Part shown: in pieces, positions 44,272 to 53,813 of the stretch
Position numbering within the stretch: position 1 is the stretch's first letter
Layout of the letters: every line of letters begins with the position of its first letter
Source: Sphingomonas sp. TZW2008
GTDB lineage: Bacteria > Pseudomonadota > Alphaproteobacteria > Sphingomonadales > Sphingomonadaceae
DNA: 64,000 bases
Direction: 5' to 3'
Assembly: GCF_002117915.1 (NCBI RefSeq)
Contig: NZ_BDJB01000007.1
Span: 1 to 64,000, forward strand
Made by a program: the position numbers and the translations under genes
The notes under the pieces: generated by a model
The model's input: only the letters and a program-made list of their open reading frames with translations
The model's database searches: none
What the model was told of the DNA's origin: nothing

Positions 44272-45192
44272 ATGAGCGATGCGGCGATCTCGATCAAAGA
44301 CCTGTGCAAGACGTACGAGGGCGGCAAGCGCGCGCTCGATCGCGTCAGCTTCGATGTGCCGCAGGGCACGATCTTCGGGCTGCTCGGCCCCAATGGCGCG
44401 GGCAAGTCGACACTGATCAACACGCTCGCGGGGCTGGTCAACAAGACCAGTGGGACGGCGTCGATCTGGGGGTTCGACATCGATGCGCATCCGCGCAACG
44501 CCAAGGCATCGATCGGCATCGTCAATCAGGAGATCCTGTTCGACCCCTTCTTTACCCCGATCGAGACGCTGGAGATCCAGGCCGGGCTCTACGGCATCCC
44601 CAAGGCCGAGCGGCGATCGCTCGAGCTGTTGCGCGCGGTGCATCTGGAGGACAAGGCCAACGCCTATGCGCGCACGCTCTCGGGGGGCATGAAGCGGCGG
44701 CTGATGGTGGCTAAGGCAATGGTCCACTCGCCGCCAGTCCTGGTTCTCGACGAGCCGACGGCGGGCGTCGATATCGAGCTTCGCCAGCAATTGTGGGCCT
44801 ATGTACGCGAGCTCAACGCAGGCGGCGTCACCGTGGTGCTCACGACGCACTATCTCGAGGAAGCCGAGCAATTGTGCGACCGGATTGCGATCATCAACCA
44901 CGGGCAAGTCGTCGCCAACGAACCGACCCGCCAACTGCTCAGCCGCGCGCAGGAGAAGGTCGTCGCGGTGACGGTGGACCGCGACGTCGCCGCGCCGCCG
45001 GAGGCGATCTGTTTCGAGAAGGTGACGCTGGCGGGCGAGCGGACGCTCGAGATCACCTATTCGAAGGACAAGGTGAACGCGGGCGAAGTGCTCGCCGCGG
45101 TGCAGCAGGCGGGGTTTGGCATCGTCGACGTCTCGACGCGCGAAGCGGATCTCGAAGACGTGTTCCTCAGCCTGACGCGCAGCCCCGCCTGA
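44272..45192 (+). CDS. ABC transporter ATPase, lacks adjacent permease
   Basis: A 306-residue ATPase with Walker A GPNGAGKST, signature LSGGMKRR, Walker B VLVLDEPTAGVD and the switch His in TTHYLEEAEQLCDR. It is of the multidrug/ABC-2 (CcmA/NodI-like) subgroup, which usually works with an ABC-2 permease. No permease is next to it; the downstream gene is on the opposite strand. Its substrate is unknown. Confidence 0.9.
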   Translation: MSDAAISIKDLCKTYEGGKRALDRVSFDVPQGTIFGLLGPNGAGKSTLINTLAGLVNKTSGTASIWGFDIDAHPRNAKASIGIVNQEILFDPFFTPIETLEIQAGLYGIPKAERRSLELLRAVHLEDKANAYARTLSGGMKRRLMVAKAMVHSPPVLVLDEPTAGVDIELRQQLWAYVRELNAGGVTVVLTTHYLEEAEQLCDRIAIINHGQVVANEPTRQLLSRAQEKVVAVTVDRDVAAPPEAICFEKVTLAGERTLEITYSKDKVNAGEVLAAVQQAGFGIVDVSTREADLEDVFLSLTRSPA

Positions 45193-45214
45193 GATCGGCG
45201 GCGCACGCCCGCAC

Positions 45215-46144
45215 TCAATGCTTCTTTGGCTTGAGGTGCAGCAGGCCGACGATCACGCCGCCGATGACGATCCCGACCACCGCCGACAGCGCGGCATAGA
45301 CGACCCACTCCGCCACCGGGCCGATCGCCGGCAGCGCGGCGCGCGCAGCGAGCGAGGCGTGGTGGATCCATTCGGGCAGCGGCGTCAGGTGGAAATGCTC
45401 GAGCCCGTGGACGATGATCTGCCCGCCGACCCACAGCATCGCTACCGTCCCGATGATGCCGAGCGCCTTCAGGATAACCGGCATCGCCGAGACCAGCCCG
45501 CGTCCGAACGCCTGCGCGCCCGCGCCTTCGCGCTGCGCCAATGCCAGTCCGATATCGTCCATCTTCACGATCAGCGCGACGACGCCATAGACGCCGACGG
45601 TGATCGCGACCCCGACGAGCGCGAGCGCGATCGCTTGGTTGACGAGGCTCTGGTCGGCGAGTTCGGCGAGCGCGATCGCCATGATCTCGCCCGACAGGAT
45701 CAGATCGGTGCGGATCGCGCCCGCGACCTGGCGATCCTCCAGTTGCTTGGGATCGGTGATCTCGGCCGCCGCCTCGTCGTGGTGGCCGCCGGTGAACGCT
45801 TCGAGGATCTTCTCGCTCGCCTCGAAACACAGATAGGCCCCACCCATCATCAGGATCGGCGTGATCGCCCAGGGCGCGAACGCGGATAGGAGCAGCGCAG
45901 CGGGCAGCAGGAACAGCAGCTTGTTGCGAAGGGATCCGAGCGCGATCTTCCAGATGATCGGCAGTTCGCGCGCGGGGCTGAGCCCGGTGACGTAGCGCGG
46001 CGTGACGGCGGTATCGTCGATCACCACGCCGACCGCCTTCGATCCCGCCTTCGCGGAGGCCGCCGCGACATCGTCGAGGCTCGCCGCGGCGAGCTTGGCG
46101 ATCGCTGCGATATCGTCGAGCAGCGCGACTAGGCCTCCGGCCAT
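45215..46144 (-). CDS. DUF808 membrane protein (YedI-like)
   Basis: A 309-residue protein with DUF808/YedI features: GLVALLDDIAAIAKLAAASLDDVAA at the start and about six membrane helices (for example LLFLLPAALLLSAFAPWAITP, ALALVGVAITVGVYGVVALIV). E. coli YedI has unknown function. It is divergent from the oligopeptidase. Convergent with the ABC gene, 22 bases apart. Confidence 0.82.
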   Translation of the reverse strand: MAGGLVALLDDIAAIAKLAAASLDDVAAASAKAGSKAVGVVIDDTAVTPRYVTGLSPARELPIIWKIALGSLRNKLLFLLPAALLLSAFAPWAITPILMMGGAYLCFEASEKILEAFTGGHHDEAAAEITDPKQLEDRQVAGAIRTDLILSGEIMAIALAELADQSLVNQAIALALVGVAITVGVYGVVALIVKMDDIGLALAQREGAGAQAFGRGLVSAMPVILKALGIIGTVAMLWVGGQIIVHGLEHFHLTPLPEWIHHASLAARAALPAIGPVAEWVVYAALSAVVGIVIGGVIVGLLHLKPKKH

Positions 46145-46240
46145 GCGGTCATTCCCCTATTGCGAACGGTGCAGACCGTCCTTGCTGGACGCCGAGCGCG
46201 CGGGCAAGCGCACGCGTTCCGCGGCCGAACACGAAAAAAA

Positions 46241-46267
46241 GGCCGACCCTTACGAAAAGGATCGGCC
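46241..46267. other. Hairpin in the divergent region before ptrB
   Basis: GGCCGACCC and GGATCGGCC form a 9-bp stem with one mismatch. It is preceded on the plus strand by seven A and followed by GGAAAAGTTTTTA, so it looks like a terminator in either direction although it lies between two divergent genes. It may be an attenuator or end a small RNA. Confidence 0.5.
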
Positions 46268-46355
46268 GGAAAAGTTTTTAGGAGAGGATGCCTGAAAGGC
46301 CTGATCCTTGTGCGACGCAGCATGATTCGCCGCAATTGCAAAAAAAACGAAGTGA

Positions 46356-46372
46356 ATTGCATTTTGTGCAAT
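46356..46372. promoter_or_regulatory. Palindrome ATTGCA-N5-TGCAAT before ptrB
   Basis: A perfect 6-5-6 inverted repeat lies 48 bases upstream of the oligopeptidase start and could be an operator. No family is suggested by the sequence alone. Confidence 0.35.
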
Positions 46373-46419
46373 CTTGCCTGCGCATCGACTTATCTGGAGC
46401 AGGACGTAAGACGGGCGTC

Positions 46420-48492
46420 ATGACGCTTCCGACCCCGCCGATCGCCGCCACCCGTCCGCACCAATTCGAACGCCACGGCGTCTCCATCTCCGATCCCTGG
46501 GCCTGGCTGAAGGATCCCGACTACCCCGACGTTGGCGACAGGGACGTGCTCGCCTACCTCGAGGCGGAAAACGCCTATTTCGAGGCGATGATGGCCCCGC
46601 ACCGCCCGCTCGTCGACCGGCTGTACGAGGAGATGAAGGCGCGCATCAAGGAGGACGAATCCTCGGTGCCGCAGAAGGACGGCGATTGGCTGTATTGGAC
46701 GGCGTACGAGACTGGCGGCCAGTATCGCAAATGGTGGCGCCGCCCCGTCGGCGCGCCCGACGACGGTAGCGCCGATGTGCTGCTGCTCGACGAACCGGCG
46801 CTCGCCGAGGGTAAGGAGTATTTCCGCCTCGGCGCGTTCGCCGTGTCGAACGACGCGCGGCTGCTCGCCTATGCGATCGACGACAACGGGTCCGAGCGTT
46901 TCACCATCTACGTCAAGGATCTCGCCACCGGCGCGCTGCTGCCCGACACGATCCCCGGCATGCTGTCCGACATCGTGTGGACCGCGGACGATTCGGCGTT
47001 CCTCTACGGCCTCGCCAACAAGGAATGGCGCACCGACAATGCGCGGCTGCACGTGCTCGGCACCGATCCCGCCACCGACGTCGAACTCTATCACGAGGAC
47101 GACGAGGGCTATCGCGTCGCCGTATCGGAAACGAGCGACCGGCGGTGGATCGTCATCGCGACGGGCGATCACGTGACGAGTGAGGTGCGCCTCTACCCCG
47201 CGAACGATCCGCAGGCGGCGCCGATTCTCGTCGCGCCGCGCCAGCCGGGGCGCGAATATGACGTCGACACGCACGGCGACACGCTGTTCATCCACACCAA
47301 CGACGTGAACCCGATGTGGCGCCTCGTCACCGCGCCGATCGCCACCCCGGGCGAGTGGACCGAGCTGATCGGCCCGTCGGCGCATTTCTACATGACCGGC
47401 GTCGAATGCTACCGCGACTTCTTCATCGTCGAGGGGCGCGAGGACGGGCTCGATCAGGTCGCGATCCACCGCTACGACGCGCCCACGGTCGCCGAGCGCA
47501 TCGCCTTCCCTGAGGCGAGCTACGCCGCCGGCAGCGGCGACAATCCCGAATACGACCAGACGGTCATCCGGCTCGGTTACGAATCGATGGTCACGCCGGG
47601 CACCGTCTACGATTATGACACTGCGACGAAGACGCTGGCGACGCTCAAGGTGCAGGAGATTCCCTCGGGCTACGATGCGGCCAAGTATCGCACCGAACGG
47701 CTGCACATCGCCGCGCGCGACGGCACGCAGATCCCAGTCTCGATCGTCTATCCGGCAGACTTCCCGCGCGACGGCAGCCGCCCGCTGTTCCTCTACGCTT
47801 ATGGTGCGTACGGCCACGCGATCCCGCCGGGCTTCTCGACCGGGCGGCTCTCGCTGCTCGACCGCGGCTTCGCCTATGCCATCGCGCATATCCGCGGCGG
47901 CGACGATCTCGGCCAGCAATGGTATCACGACGGCAAGCTCGACAAGCGCACCAACACCTTCAACGATTTCGTCGACGTTGCGCGCGGGCTGATCGCGCAG
48001 GGCTGGACCAGCGTGGGGCGGATCGCGATCGCCGGACGCTCGGCGGGCGGCGAGTTGATGGGCGCGGTGGTCAATTCCGATCCCGAATTGTGGGGCGCGG
48101 TGATCGCCGACGTGCCGTTCGTCGACGTGCTCAACACCATGCTCGACGAAAGCCTGCCGCTCACCCCGGGCGAGTGGCCCGAATGGGGCAATCCGATCAC
48201 CGATCCCGCCGCGTTCCAGCTGATCCGCAGCTACAGCCCGTACGACAACGTGCGCGCGCAGAATTATCCGCCGCTGTTCATCTCGGGCGGGCTCAACGAT
48301 CCGCGCGTCACCTATTGGGAACCGGCGAAATGGGCCGCCAAGCTGCGCGCGACCAAGACCGACGATAACGTCCTGCTGCTCAAAACCAACATGGGCGCGG
48401 GCCACGGCGGCAAGTCGGGCCGGTTCGAGAGCCTGCGCGAGGCGGCCGAGGAGCACGCCTTCGTGCTGTGGCAGCTGGGCGTCGAGGCATGA
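46420..48492 (+). CDS. ptrB: Oligopeptidase B (S9 family)
   Basis: A 690-residue serine peptidase cutting oligopeptides after basic residues. The N-terminal seven-bladed propeller (from FERHGVSISDPWAWL) and the C-terminal hydrolase domain are present. The nucleophile is S541 in GRSAGGELMG, the Asp lies in SGGLNDPRVTYWEPAKW and the His in GHGGKSGR. The ATG at 46420 is used; an upstream open frame to 46288 has no content. It overlaps the next gene (ATGA). Confidence 0.93.
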   Translation: MTLPTPPIAATRPHQFERHGVSISDPWAWLKDPDYPDVGDRDVLAYLEAENAYFEAMMAPHRPLVDRLYEEMKARIKEDESSVPQKDGDWLYWTAYETGGQYRKWWRRPVGAPDDGSADVLLLDEPALAEGKEYFRLGAFAVSNDARLLAYAIDDNGSERFTIYVKDLATGALLPDTIPGMLSDIVWTADDSAFLYGLANKEWRTDNARLHVLGTDPATDVELYHEDDEGYRVAVSETSDRRWIVIATGDHVTSEVRLYPANDPQAAPILVAPRQPGREYDVDTHGDTLFIHTNDVNPMWRLVTAPIATPGEWTELIGPSAHFYMTGVECYRDFFIVEGREDGLDQVAIHRYDAPTVAERIAFPEASYAAGSGDNPEYDQTVIRLGYESMVTPGTVYDYDTATKTLATLKVQEIPSGYDAAKYRTERLHIAARDGTQIPVSIVYPADFPRDGSRPLFLYAYGAYGHAIPPGFSTGRLSLLDRGFAYAIAHIRGGDDLGQQWYHDGKLDKRTNTFNDFVDVARGLIAQGWTSVGRIAIAGRSAGGELMGAVVNSDPELWGAVIADVPFVDVLNTMLDESLPLTPGEWPEWGNPITDPAAFQLIRSYSPYDNVRAQNYPPLFISGGLNDPRVTYWEPAKWAAKLRATKTDDNVLLLKTNMGAGHGGKSGRFESLREAAEEHAFVLWQLGVEA

Positions 48493-48986
48493 TCCTGCTC
48501 ACCCTGCTCATGCAGGGTGCGGCGGCACCGGCCGCAGATTCTGCGCGCACCCCGGCGCAGGCTCCGGCGCCAGCGGTCACGTCCGCGCCATCACCCGCGG
48601 CAGTGGTGATGGGGGCAAGGCTGGCACGTACCGGCTCGATCATGGCGCTGCTGCCGCTCGTCGCGGCCAAGGACACCGACGATCTCGTCGCGGCGCATCC
48701 CGACCTGTCGCCGACCGAGCAGGCGCGGCTGCGCGCGACGGCGCGCACGACGCTCGCCGCCGGCATGGCGCGGATCGAGACAGCGTTCGGCACCGCCTAC
48801 GCCAAGCGGCTGACGCCCGGCGAGCTCACCGCGCTCGTCGCCGCGGCCGAGCGCCATGAGCAGCAGCGGCTGCGCGCAGTGCAGCCGATGGTGATGGCGG
48901 AGGCGATCGCGTCGCTCGGCACGCTCGACTTCAAGAAGGACGTCGCTGCCGCCTTCTGCCGCGATACCGGCAAGCTGTGTAAATGA
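48489..48986 (+). CDS. DUF2059 exported protein
   Basis: A 165-residue protein with an N-terminal hydrophobic signal, a Pro/Ala-rich linker and a DUF2059-like helical domain (IETAFGTAYAKRLTPGELTALVAAAE). It is coupled to ptrB by an ATGA overlap and overlaps the DedA gene by four bases. Function unknown. Confidence 0.72.
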   Translation: MILLTLLMQGAAAPAADSARTPAQAPAPAVTSAPSPAAVVMGARLARTGSIMALLPLVAAKDTDDLVAAHPDLSPTEQARLRATARTTLAAGMARIETAFGTAYAKRLTPGELTALVAAAERHEQQRLRAVQPMVMAEAIASLGTLDFKKDVAAAFCRDTGKLCK

Positions 48987-49543
48987 GCATTGAGGCGATC
49001 GTCGCGCGCTGGGGCATCGCCGCCGTGTTCGCCGGCGCGATGCTGGAGGGCGAGACTGCGGTGGTCGCCGGCGGATTGCTCGCTCACCAGGGGCTGATCG
49101 CCTGGCCGTTCGCCTTCGTCGCCGCCGCGGTCGGCTCGTTCCTCGCCGATCAGGCGTTCTTCGCCGCCGGGCGGCGTTACCGCGACCGCGCGTTCGTCCA
49201 ACGCTGGGTGAAGAAGCGCGCCTTCGCCAAGGCGCTGCAGCTGCTCGAACGCTATCCGATCGGCTTCATCTTCGCGTTCCGCTTCCTCTACGGCTTCCGC
49301 ACCGTCAGTCCTGTCGCGATCGGCACCAGCCAAGTCCCCACCGCGACCTTCCTCCCGATCAACGCCGCCGCGGCGGTGCTGTGGGCCGCGCTGTTCACCG
49401 CGCTCGGCTATTGGTTCGGCGAGGCGGTGACCGAATTCGCCGGCCGCCTGCGCCCCAGCCGCCACACGCTGCTCGTTGGCGTCGCCGTTCTCGCCGGCGG
49501 CTTCGCGCTGTTCCAGCTGATCCGCTGGTGGCGCGCGCGATGA
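48983..49543 (+). CDS. DedA-family membrane protein
   Basis: A 186-residue inner-membrane protein with the VTT/DedA signature FAFRFLYGFRTVSPVAIGTS near residue 93 and about five hydrophobic helices. DedA proteins transport or scramble polyprenyl phosphate and phospholipids. It overlaps the flanking genes by four bases on both sides, in a unit ptrB-DUF2059-DedA-thioesterase. Confidence 0.85.
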   Translation: MSIEAIVARWGIAAVFAGAMLEGETAVVAGGLLAHQGLIAWPFAFVAAAVGSFLADQAFFAAGRRYRDRAFVQRWVKKRAFAKALQLLERYPIGFIFAFRFLYGFRTVSPVAIGTSQVPTATFLPINAAAAVLWAALFTALGYWFGEAVTEFAGRLRPSRHTLLVGVAVLAGGFALFQLIRWWRAR

Positions 49544-49932
49544 GCTTCACCAAACCGTTCACCGCCGCGCCGGACGACATCGACGAGCTCGGCCACGTCA
49601 ACAACGCCGTTTGGGTGCGCTGGGTGCAGGAACTGGCGGTAGCGCATTGGGAGCATGTCGCGCCGGCGGCGCATCGCGACGCCTATGTCTGGGTCGTGAC
49701 GCGCCATGCGATCGACTATCGCGGCAACCTCGGCCCCGGCGAGACGGCGACCGGCGAGACCTGGGTGCCGGAGGCGCCGCGCGGCGCGCGCTTCGATCGC
49801 CACTTCCGCTTCACCGATGCCGCCGGCAAGACGCTGGTCGAAGGCGTCACCACCTGGGCGCTGCTCGATCGCGCCACCGGCCGCCTTCTGCGCGTCCGCC
49901 CCGACGTGGCGGCCCCGTTCCTGGAACGCTAG
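49540..49932 (+). CDS. Acyl-CoA thioesterase (4HBT/YbgC-like)
   Basis: A 130-residue hot-dog fold protein. The 4HBT signature is ELGHVNNAVWVRWVQELAVAHWE (about residues 16-38), with Asn and the following acidic residue of the catalytic region. It would hydrolyse acyl-CoA; the acyl group is unknown. Coupled to dedA. Confidence 0.85.
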   Translation: MSFTKPFTAAPDDIDELGHVNNAVWVRWVQELAVAHWEHVAPAAHRDAYVWVVTRHAIDYRGNLGPGETATGETWVPEAPRGARFDRHFRFTDAAGKTLVEGVTTWALLDRATGRLLRVRPDVAAPFLER

Positions 49933-49987
49933 CCCCGCGACACGCTAGTCGCACCGCGATTATCGGATCGACGCAGTCGCGGCGGCG

Positions 49988-52645
49988 CTATCCCGAATTG
50001 CGCAGGCCCGTCGCGATCGCGTTGATCGACAGGAGGATACCCTCGCCGATCCGCGCATCCTCCTCGCCCGCGCGGTGGCGCCGCATCAGCTCGATCTGCA
50101 GCAGGTTGAGCGGCTCGATATAGGGCAGCCGCAGCCGGATCGACGCGTCGAGCGCGGGATGCTTTTCGAGCAGACGTGACTGGCCGGTGACGGCGAGTAG
50201 CCCGTCGTGCGTCTGCTGCCAGTCGTCCCTGATCCGGCCGAAGATGCGTGCGCCCAGCTTCTCGTCCTCGACCAGGCCTGCGTAGCGTTCGGCGATCCCC
50301 ATGTCCGATTTCGCGAGCACCATCTCCATGTTGGCGAGCGTCGCGGCGAATAGCGGCCAGCCTTGCGCCATTTCGGCGAGGAGACCCTTGTCGGCGAACC
50401 CGGCGATCGCCTGGCCGACGCCATACCATCCCGGCAGCATCACGCGCGCCTGCGCCCAGCTGAATACCCAGGGGATCGCGCGCAGATCCTCGATCCGGTT
50501 CGATTTCTTGCGGCTAGCCGGGCGGCTGCCGATCTTGAGCCCCGAAATCTCCGCGATCGGCGTCATCTGGCGGAAGAAGGTGCGGAACCCCTCCGTGCCG
50601 TAGACGAGATCGCGATAGGCGTGGAACGCCGCGCCGGACAGCTGGTCCATCGCCGCTGCGAAGCTCTCGTTCTCGGCATTGGAGAGCGGCGCGGGCGACA
50701 GGCTGGCGAGCAGGGTGGCGGACGCGATTGCCTCGAGATTGGTCGTCGCACTCTCGCGCGTGCCGTATTTCCCCGCGATCACCTCACCCTGCTCGGTGAT
50801 CCGGATGCGGCCCTGCACCGTGCCCGGCGGCTGCGCACGGATCGCGGCGAACGCCGATCCGCCGCCCCGCCCCACCGCGCCGCCGCGCCCGTGGAACAAC
50901 TGCATGCCGACGCCCGCTGCCTCGAACACCGGCTTCAGTGCGGTCGACGCCTTCGACAATTGCCACGTCGAGGTTAGGTAGCCGCCATCCTTGTTCGAAT
51001 CGGAATAGCCGATCATCACTTCCTGATGGCCGCGCGCACCGGCGATCGCCGCCACCGCGGGCAGTGCGAACCAGTCGGTCATGATGTTCGGCGCGGCTTC
51101 GAGATCCTCGATCGTCTCGAACAGCGGCACTGCCATCACCGTCGCGGTCGCCGGATCGCCGGGTACGTAGAGGCCGACCTCTTTGAGCAGCAGATGCACC
51201 TCGAGCAGGTCGCTGACCGATTTGCACATCGATACGATATACTGGCGGATACACGCCGGCCCGTAGGCGGCATGCGCGTCCGCCGCCGCCGCAACGATCG
51301 CGAGCTCGCCCGCCGTTTCCTCGCTATAGTCGATGAAGCGGCTGGTCAGCGGCCGCGCGGTCGCGAGTTCTCGTGTCAGCAGGTCGACGCGCGCCGCCTC
51401 GTCGAGCGCGGCATAGTCGTTGCACACCCCGGCGTGCACGAGCAGTTCGGCGACGACCCTCTCGTGCACCGCGCTGTTCTGCCTGAGGTCGAGCGTCGCG
51501 AGGTGGAAGCCGAACACCTCCACCGCGCGAATTAGCCGGCCGATCGCGCCGCCGCTCGCCAGCGGGCCATTGCCGAGCGGTCGCGCGATCGTGACGAGAT
51601 CGGCGCGCAGATCGTCTGGGTTGGCATAGGGCTCGGCGGCGCGGCTCGGGCGCGGCGGCGGCGTGCCGGTCAGCTTGGCGTAGGTCGCGGCGGTACGCGC
51701 GTAGATGCCCGACAGCGCGCGTCGGTACGGCTCGTCGCGGCGGCTCTCGGCATCGTCGCCGCTCGCCTCGGCCAGCGCGATCACCGCCGCGTCGACCGCG
51801 GCGTGATCGGCCGAGATCGACAGTTCGGCACCGAGCGCGTGGAGCTGATCGAGGTAGAAGCCGATAGCGGCAGCGGACGCCTTGGCGAGCGCGGTCTTGA
51901 GCGAGTCGGCGGTGACGAACGGGTTGCCGTCGCGATCGCCGCCGATCCAGCTGCCGGGCCGGAGGAAGCCCGGGACGCGCGCACCCATCGCGCGGTCCCA
52001 GCGCTGGTAGAGTGCGGGGATCACGGGGAGGAACACGTCGCGCAGATAACTGAGCGCGGTCTCCACTTCGTCGGTGACGTAGAGCCGCTCGCGGCGCAGC
52101 ACGCGCGTCTGCCACAGCAGCGCGACCTGCCGCACGATCGCCTCGTCGATCAGATCGCCCTCGGGCGTCTCGCGCGCACCGGCATCGCGCAGCGCCATCA
52201 GCGCGGCGATGCGGTTGCGGTGATCGATCATGCTTTTGCGGCGCACCTCGGTGGGATGCGCGGTGAGCACCGGTGCGATGAGGGCGTGATCGAGCAGCTT
52301 CGCGACCGCCGTTTTGTCGATGCCCTCGTCGGCCAGCCGCTCGAGCGCACTCGCGAGGTCCGCGCCCTCCTCCGCCGCGATCCCCTGTCGGTCCTCGGCG
52401 AGGTTGGCGAGCATCGAGAAGAGCATGAAGCCGCGCACGAAATCGAGCGTTTCGTCGAGGCTCAGTGCGTCGAGGTGATGATCGACGGGCGCGCCGCCGC
52501 CGCGGTGCCGCTCGACCGACGCGGCACGGATCGCCTCGGTCGCCTCGAACAATCGCGGGCTGCCCAGATCACGGATCACGTCGCCCAGGATGCGACCTAG
52601 ATAGCGGATATCGTCGTTGTTGGTGACTGGAGGAAGCGCGCTCAT
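49988..52645 (-). CDS. ppc: Phosphoenolpyruvate carboxylase
   Basis: An 885-residue enzyme that carboxylates phosphoenolpyruvate to oxaloacetate to refill the TCA cycle. The catalytic His is in LTAHPTEVRRKSMIDH, and other signatures are IGGDRDGNPFV, YSDSNKDGGYLTSTW and LFHGRGGAVGRGGG. It ends in ATGLRNSG, the usual C-terminal tail with Gly. ATG 52645 starts MSALPPVTNND. Monocistronic. Confidence 0.97.
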   Translation of the reverse strand: MSALPPVTNNDDIRYLGRILGDVIRDLGSPRLFEATEAIRAASVERHRGGGAPVDHHLDALSLDETLDFVRGFMLFSMLANLAEDRQGIAAEEGADLASALERLADEGIDKTAVAKLLDHALIAPVLTAHPTEVRRKSMIDHRNRIAALMALRDAGARETPEGDLIDEAIVRQVALLWQTRVLRRERLYVTDEVETALSYLRDVFLPVIPALYQRWDRAMGARVPGFLRPGSWIGGDRDGNPFVTADSLKTALAKASAAAIGFYLDQLHALGAELSISADHAAVDAAVIALAEASGDDAESRRDEPYRRALSGIYARTAATYAKLTGTPPPRPSRAAEPYANPDDLRADLVTIARPLGNGPLASGGAIGRLIRAVEVFGFHLATLDLRQNSAVHERVVAELLVHAGVCNDYAALDEAARVDLLTRELATARPLTSRFIDYSEETAGELAIVAAAADAHAAYGPACIRQYIVSMCKSVSDLLEVHLLLKEVGLYVPGDPATATVMAVPLFETIEDLEAAPNIMTDWFALPAVAAIAGARGHQEVMIGYSDSNKDGGYLTSTWQLSKASTALKPVFEAAGVGMQLFHGRGGAVGRGGGSAFAAIRAQPPGTVQGRIRITEQGEVIAGKYGTRESATTNLEAIASATLLASLSPAPLSNAENESFAAAMDQLSGAAFHAYRDLVYGTEGFRTFFRQMTPIAEISGLKIGSRPASRKKSNRIEDLRAIPWVFSWAQARVMLPGWYGVGQAIAGFADKGLLAEMAQGWPLFAATLANMEMVLAKSDMGIAERYAGLVEDEKLGARIFGRIRDDWQQTHDGLLAVTGQSRLLEKHPALDASIRLRLPYIEPLNLLQIELMRRHRAGEEDARIGEGILLSINAIATGLRNSG

Positions 52646-52707
52646 CGCGTCATGCTGCACCGCACCAGAGGCATCGTCAACGCGCCCGCCGCGCGCCCCG
52701 CCGCCCG

Positions 52708-53124
52708 TCAACTGCCGGCCGACGCAGCGCCGCCAGTAGCGGCGCGTGCAGCCCGCGCGGCGGCGCGCGCCGCATCGCGCTCTTCGCTCGTCACCGTGCC
52801 GTCGCGGTTGGCGTCCATGCGGTCGAAGCGATCGAGCATCAGCTTGCCCCATTCGTCCGAATTGAGGCTGCCGTTGCCGTCGGCATCGTAGCGGTCGAAC
52901 GCGCCGCGCAGCCGCGGCGGCAGCTCGTCACGCACCAGCCGATCGTCGCCATCTTTGTCGAGCCGGTGAAACCGCCGCTCGATCGAGCCGCCGAAGTCGA
53001 GCCGCGAGGTGACCGTTGGGGGACGGTAATTGGCGGCGGCGGCATTCTCGTCGGCGCTTGTCGTACCCGTGCCGCATCCGGCGACCAGCGGCACGATTCC
53101 CGCCAGCACGATCAACCCCCGCAT
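52708..53124 (-). CDS. EF-hand lipoprotein
   Basis: A 138-residue protein with a lipobox (LVAGC) and three EF-hand-like calcium loops: DKDGDDRLVRDE, DADGNGSLNSDE and DANRDGTVTSEE. It is likely exported and anchored in the membrane, where it binds calcium. The C-terminus is Ala-rich. It precedes ppc on the same strand with a 62-base gap. Confidence 0.85.
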   Translation of the reverse strand: MRGLIVLAGIVPLVAGCGTGTTSADENAAAANYRPPTVTSRLDFGGSIERRFHRLDKDGDDRLVRDELPPRLRGAFDRYDADGNGSLNSDEWGKLMLDRFDRMDANRDGTVTSEERDAARAAARAARAATGGAASAGS

Positions 53125-53143
53125 GGACGCATTCCTCCTGTCG

Positions 53144-53713
53144 TTACGCGTCCAGCTCAACGTCCCAATACAGCCAATCGTGCCACGTCTGGTGGAGATA
53201 ATTGGGCGGAAAGCTGCGCCCGTGCTCCTGCAGCTGCCAGCTCGTCGGGCGGATCGGCTCGACGTGCAGCGGCATCGCCGCCTGCCTGGGGGTGCGCCCG
53301 CCCTTCTTAAGATTGCACGGCGCGCACGCGGTGACGACGTTCTCCCACGTCGTGCGCCCGCCCTGCGCGCGCGGCACGACATGATCGAACGTCAGATCAC
53401 GCTGGTCGGTGCCGCAATATTGGCAGGCGAAGCGATCGCGCAGGAACAGGTTGAAGCGCGTGAACGCAGGGAACTGCGACGGCTTCACATATTGCTTCAG
53501 CGCGATCACCGACGGCAGCTTCATCGCGTGGGTGGGACTGCGCACCTCGCGCTCGTAATGCGCGACGATATCGACGCGATCGAGAAACACCGCCTTGACC
53601 GCGGTCTGCCACGGCCAGATGCTGAGCGGATAATAGGACAGGGGCGTGTAATCGGCGTTGAGAACGAGCGTCGGGCACGCCTCCGGGTGGCGGATCAGAT
53701 CGGGATGGAACAA
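53144..53713 (-). CDS. HNH endonuclease (TTG start)
   Basis: A 189-residue HNH nuclease. The domain is FACQYCGTDQRDLTFDHVVPRAQGG then NVVTACAPCNLKKGG (zinc CxxC pairs flanking DHVVP). I use the TTG at 53713, whose AAGGGGAG site is five bases away; homologues begin at LFHPDLIRHPE. An alternative frame start at 53824 adds an unrelated N-terminus. It is found widely in alphaproteobacteria, with no known function. Confidence 0.87.
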   Translation of the reverse strand: MFHPDLIRHPEACPTLVLNADYTPLSYYPLSIWPWQTAVKAVFLDRVDIVAHYEREVRSPTHAMKLPSVIALKQYVKPSQFPAFTRFNLFLRDRFACQYCGTDQRDLTFDHVVPRAQGGRTTWENVVTACAPCNLKKGGRTPRQAAMPLHVEPIRPTSWQLQEHGRSFPPNYLHQTWHDWLYWDVELDA

Positions 53714-53813
53714 GCGCGCTCCCCTTCGATACCGTGTCGCCGGTGCATGTCGCGCCCGGCGGTGACGCCATGATGACAGCCGGCAAAACGCCGGGTCAAG
53801 GGGAGAGGATGCA

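Noticed and set aside
46390..48456. 688-codon frame opposite oligopeptidase B
   Set aside because: Shadow of ptrB in high-GC DNA; composition is typical of antisense translation.
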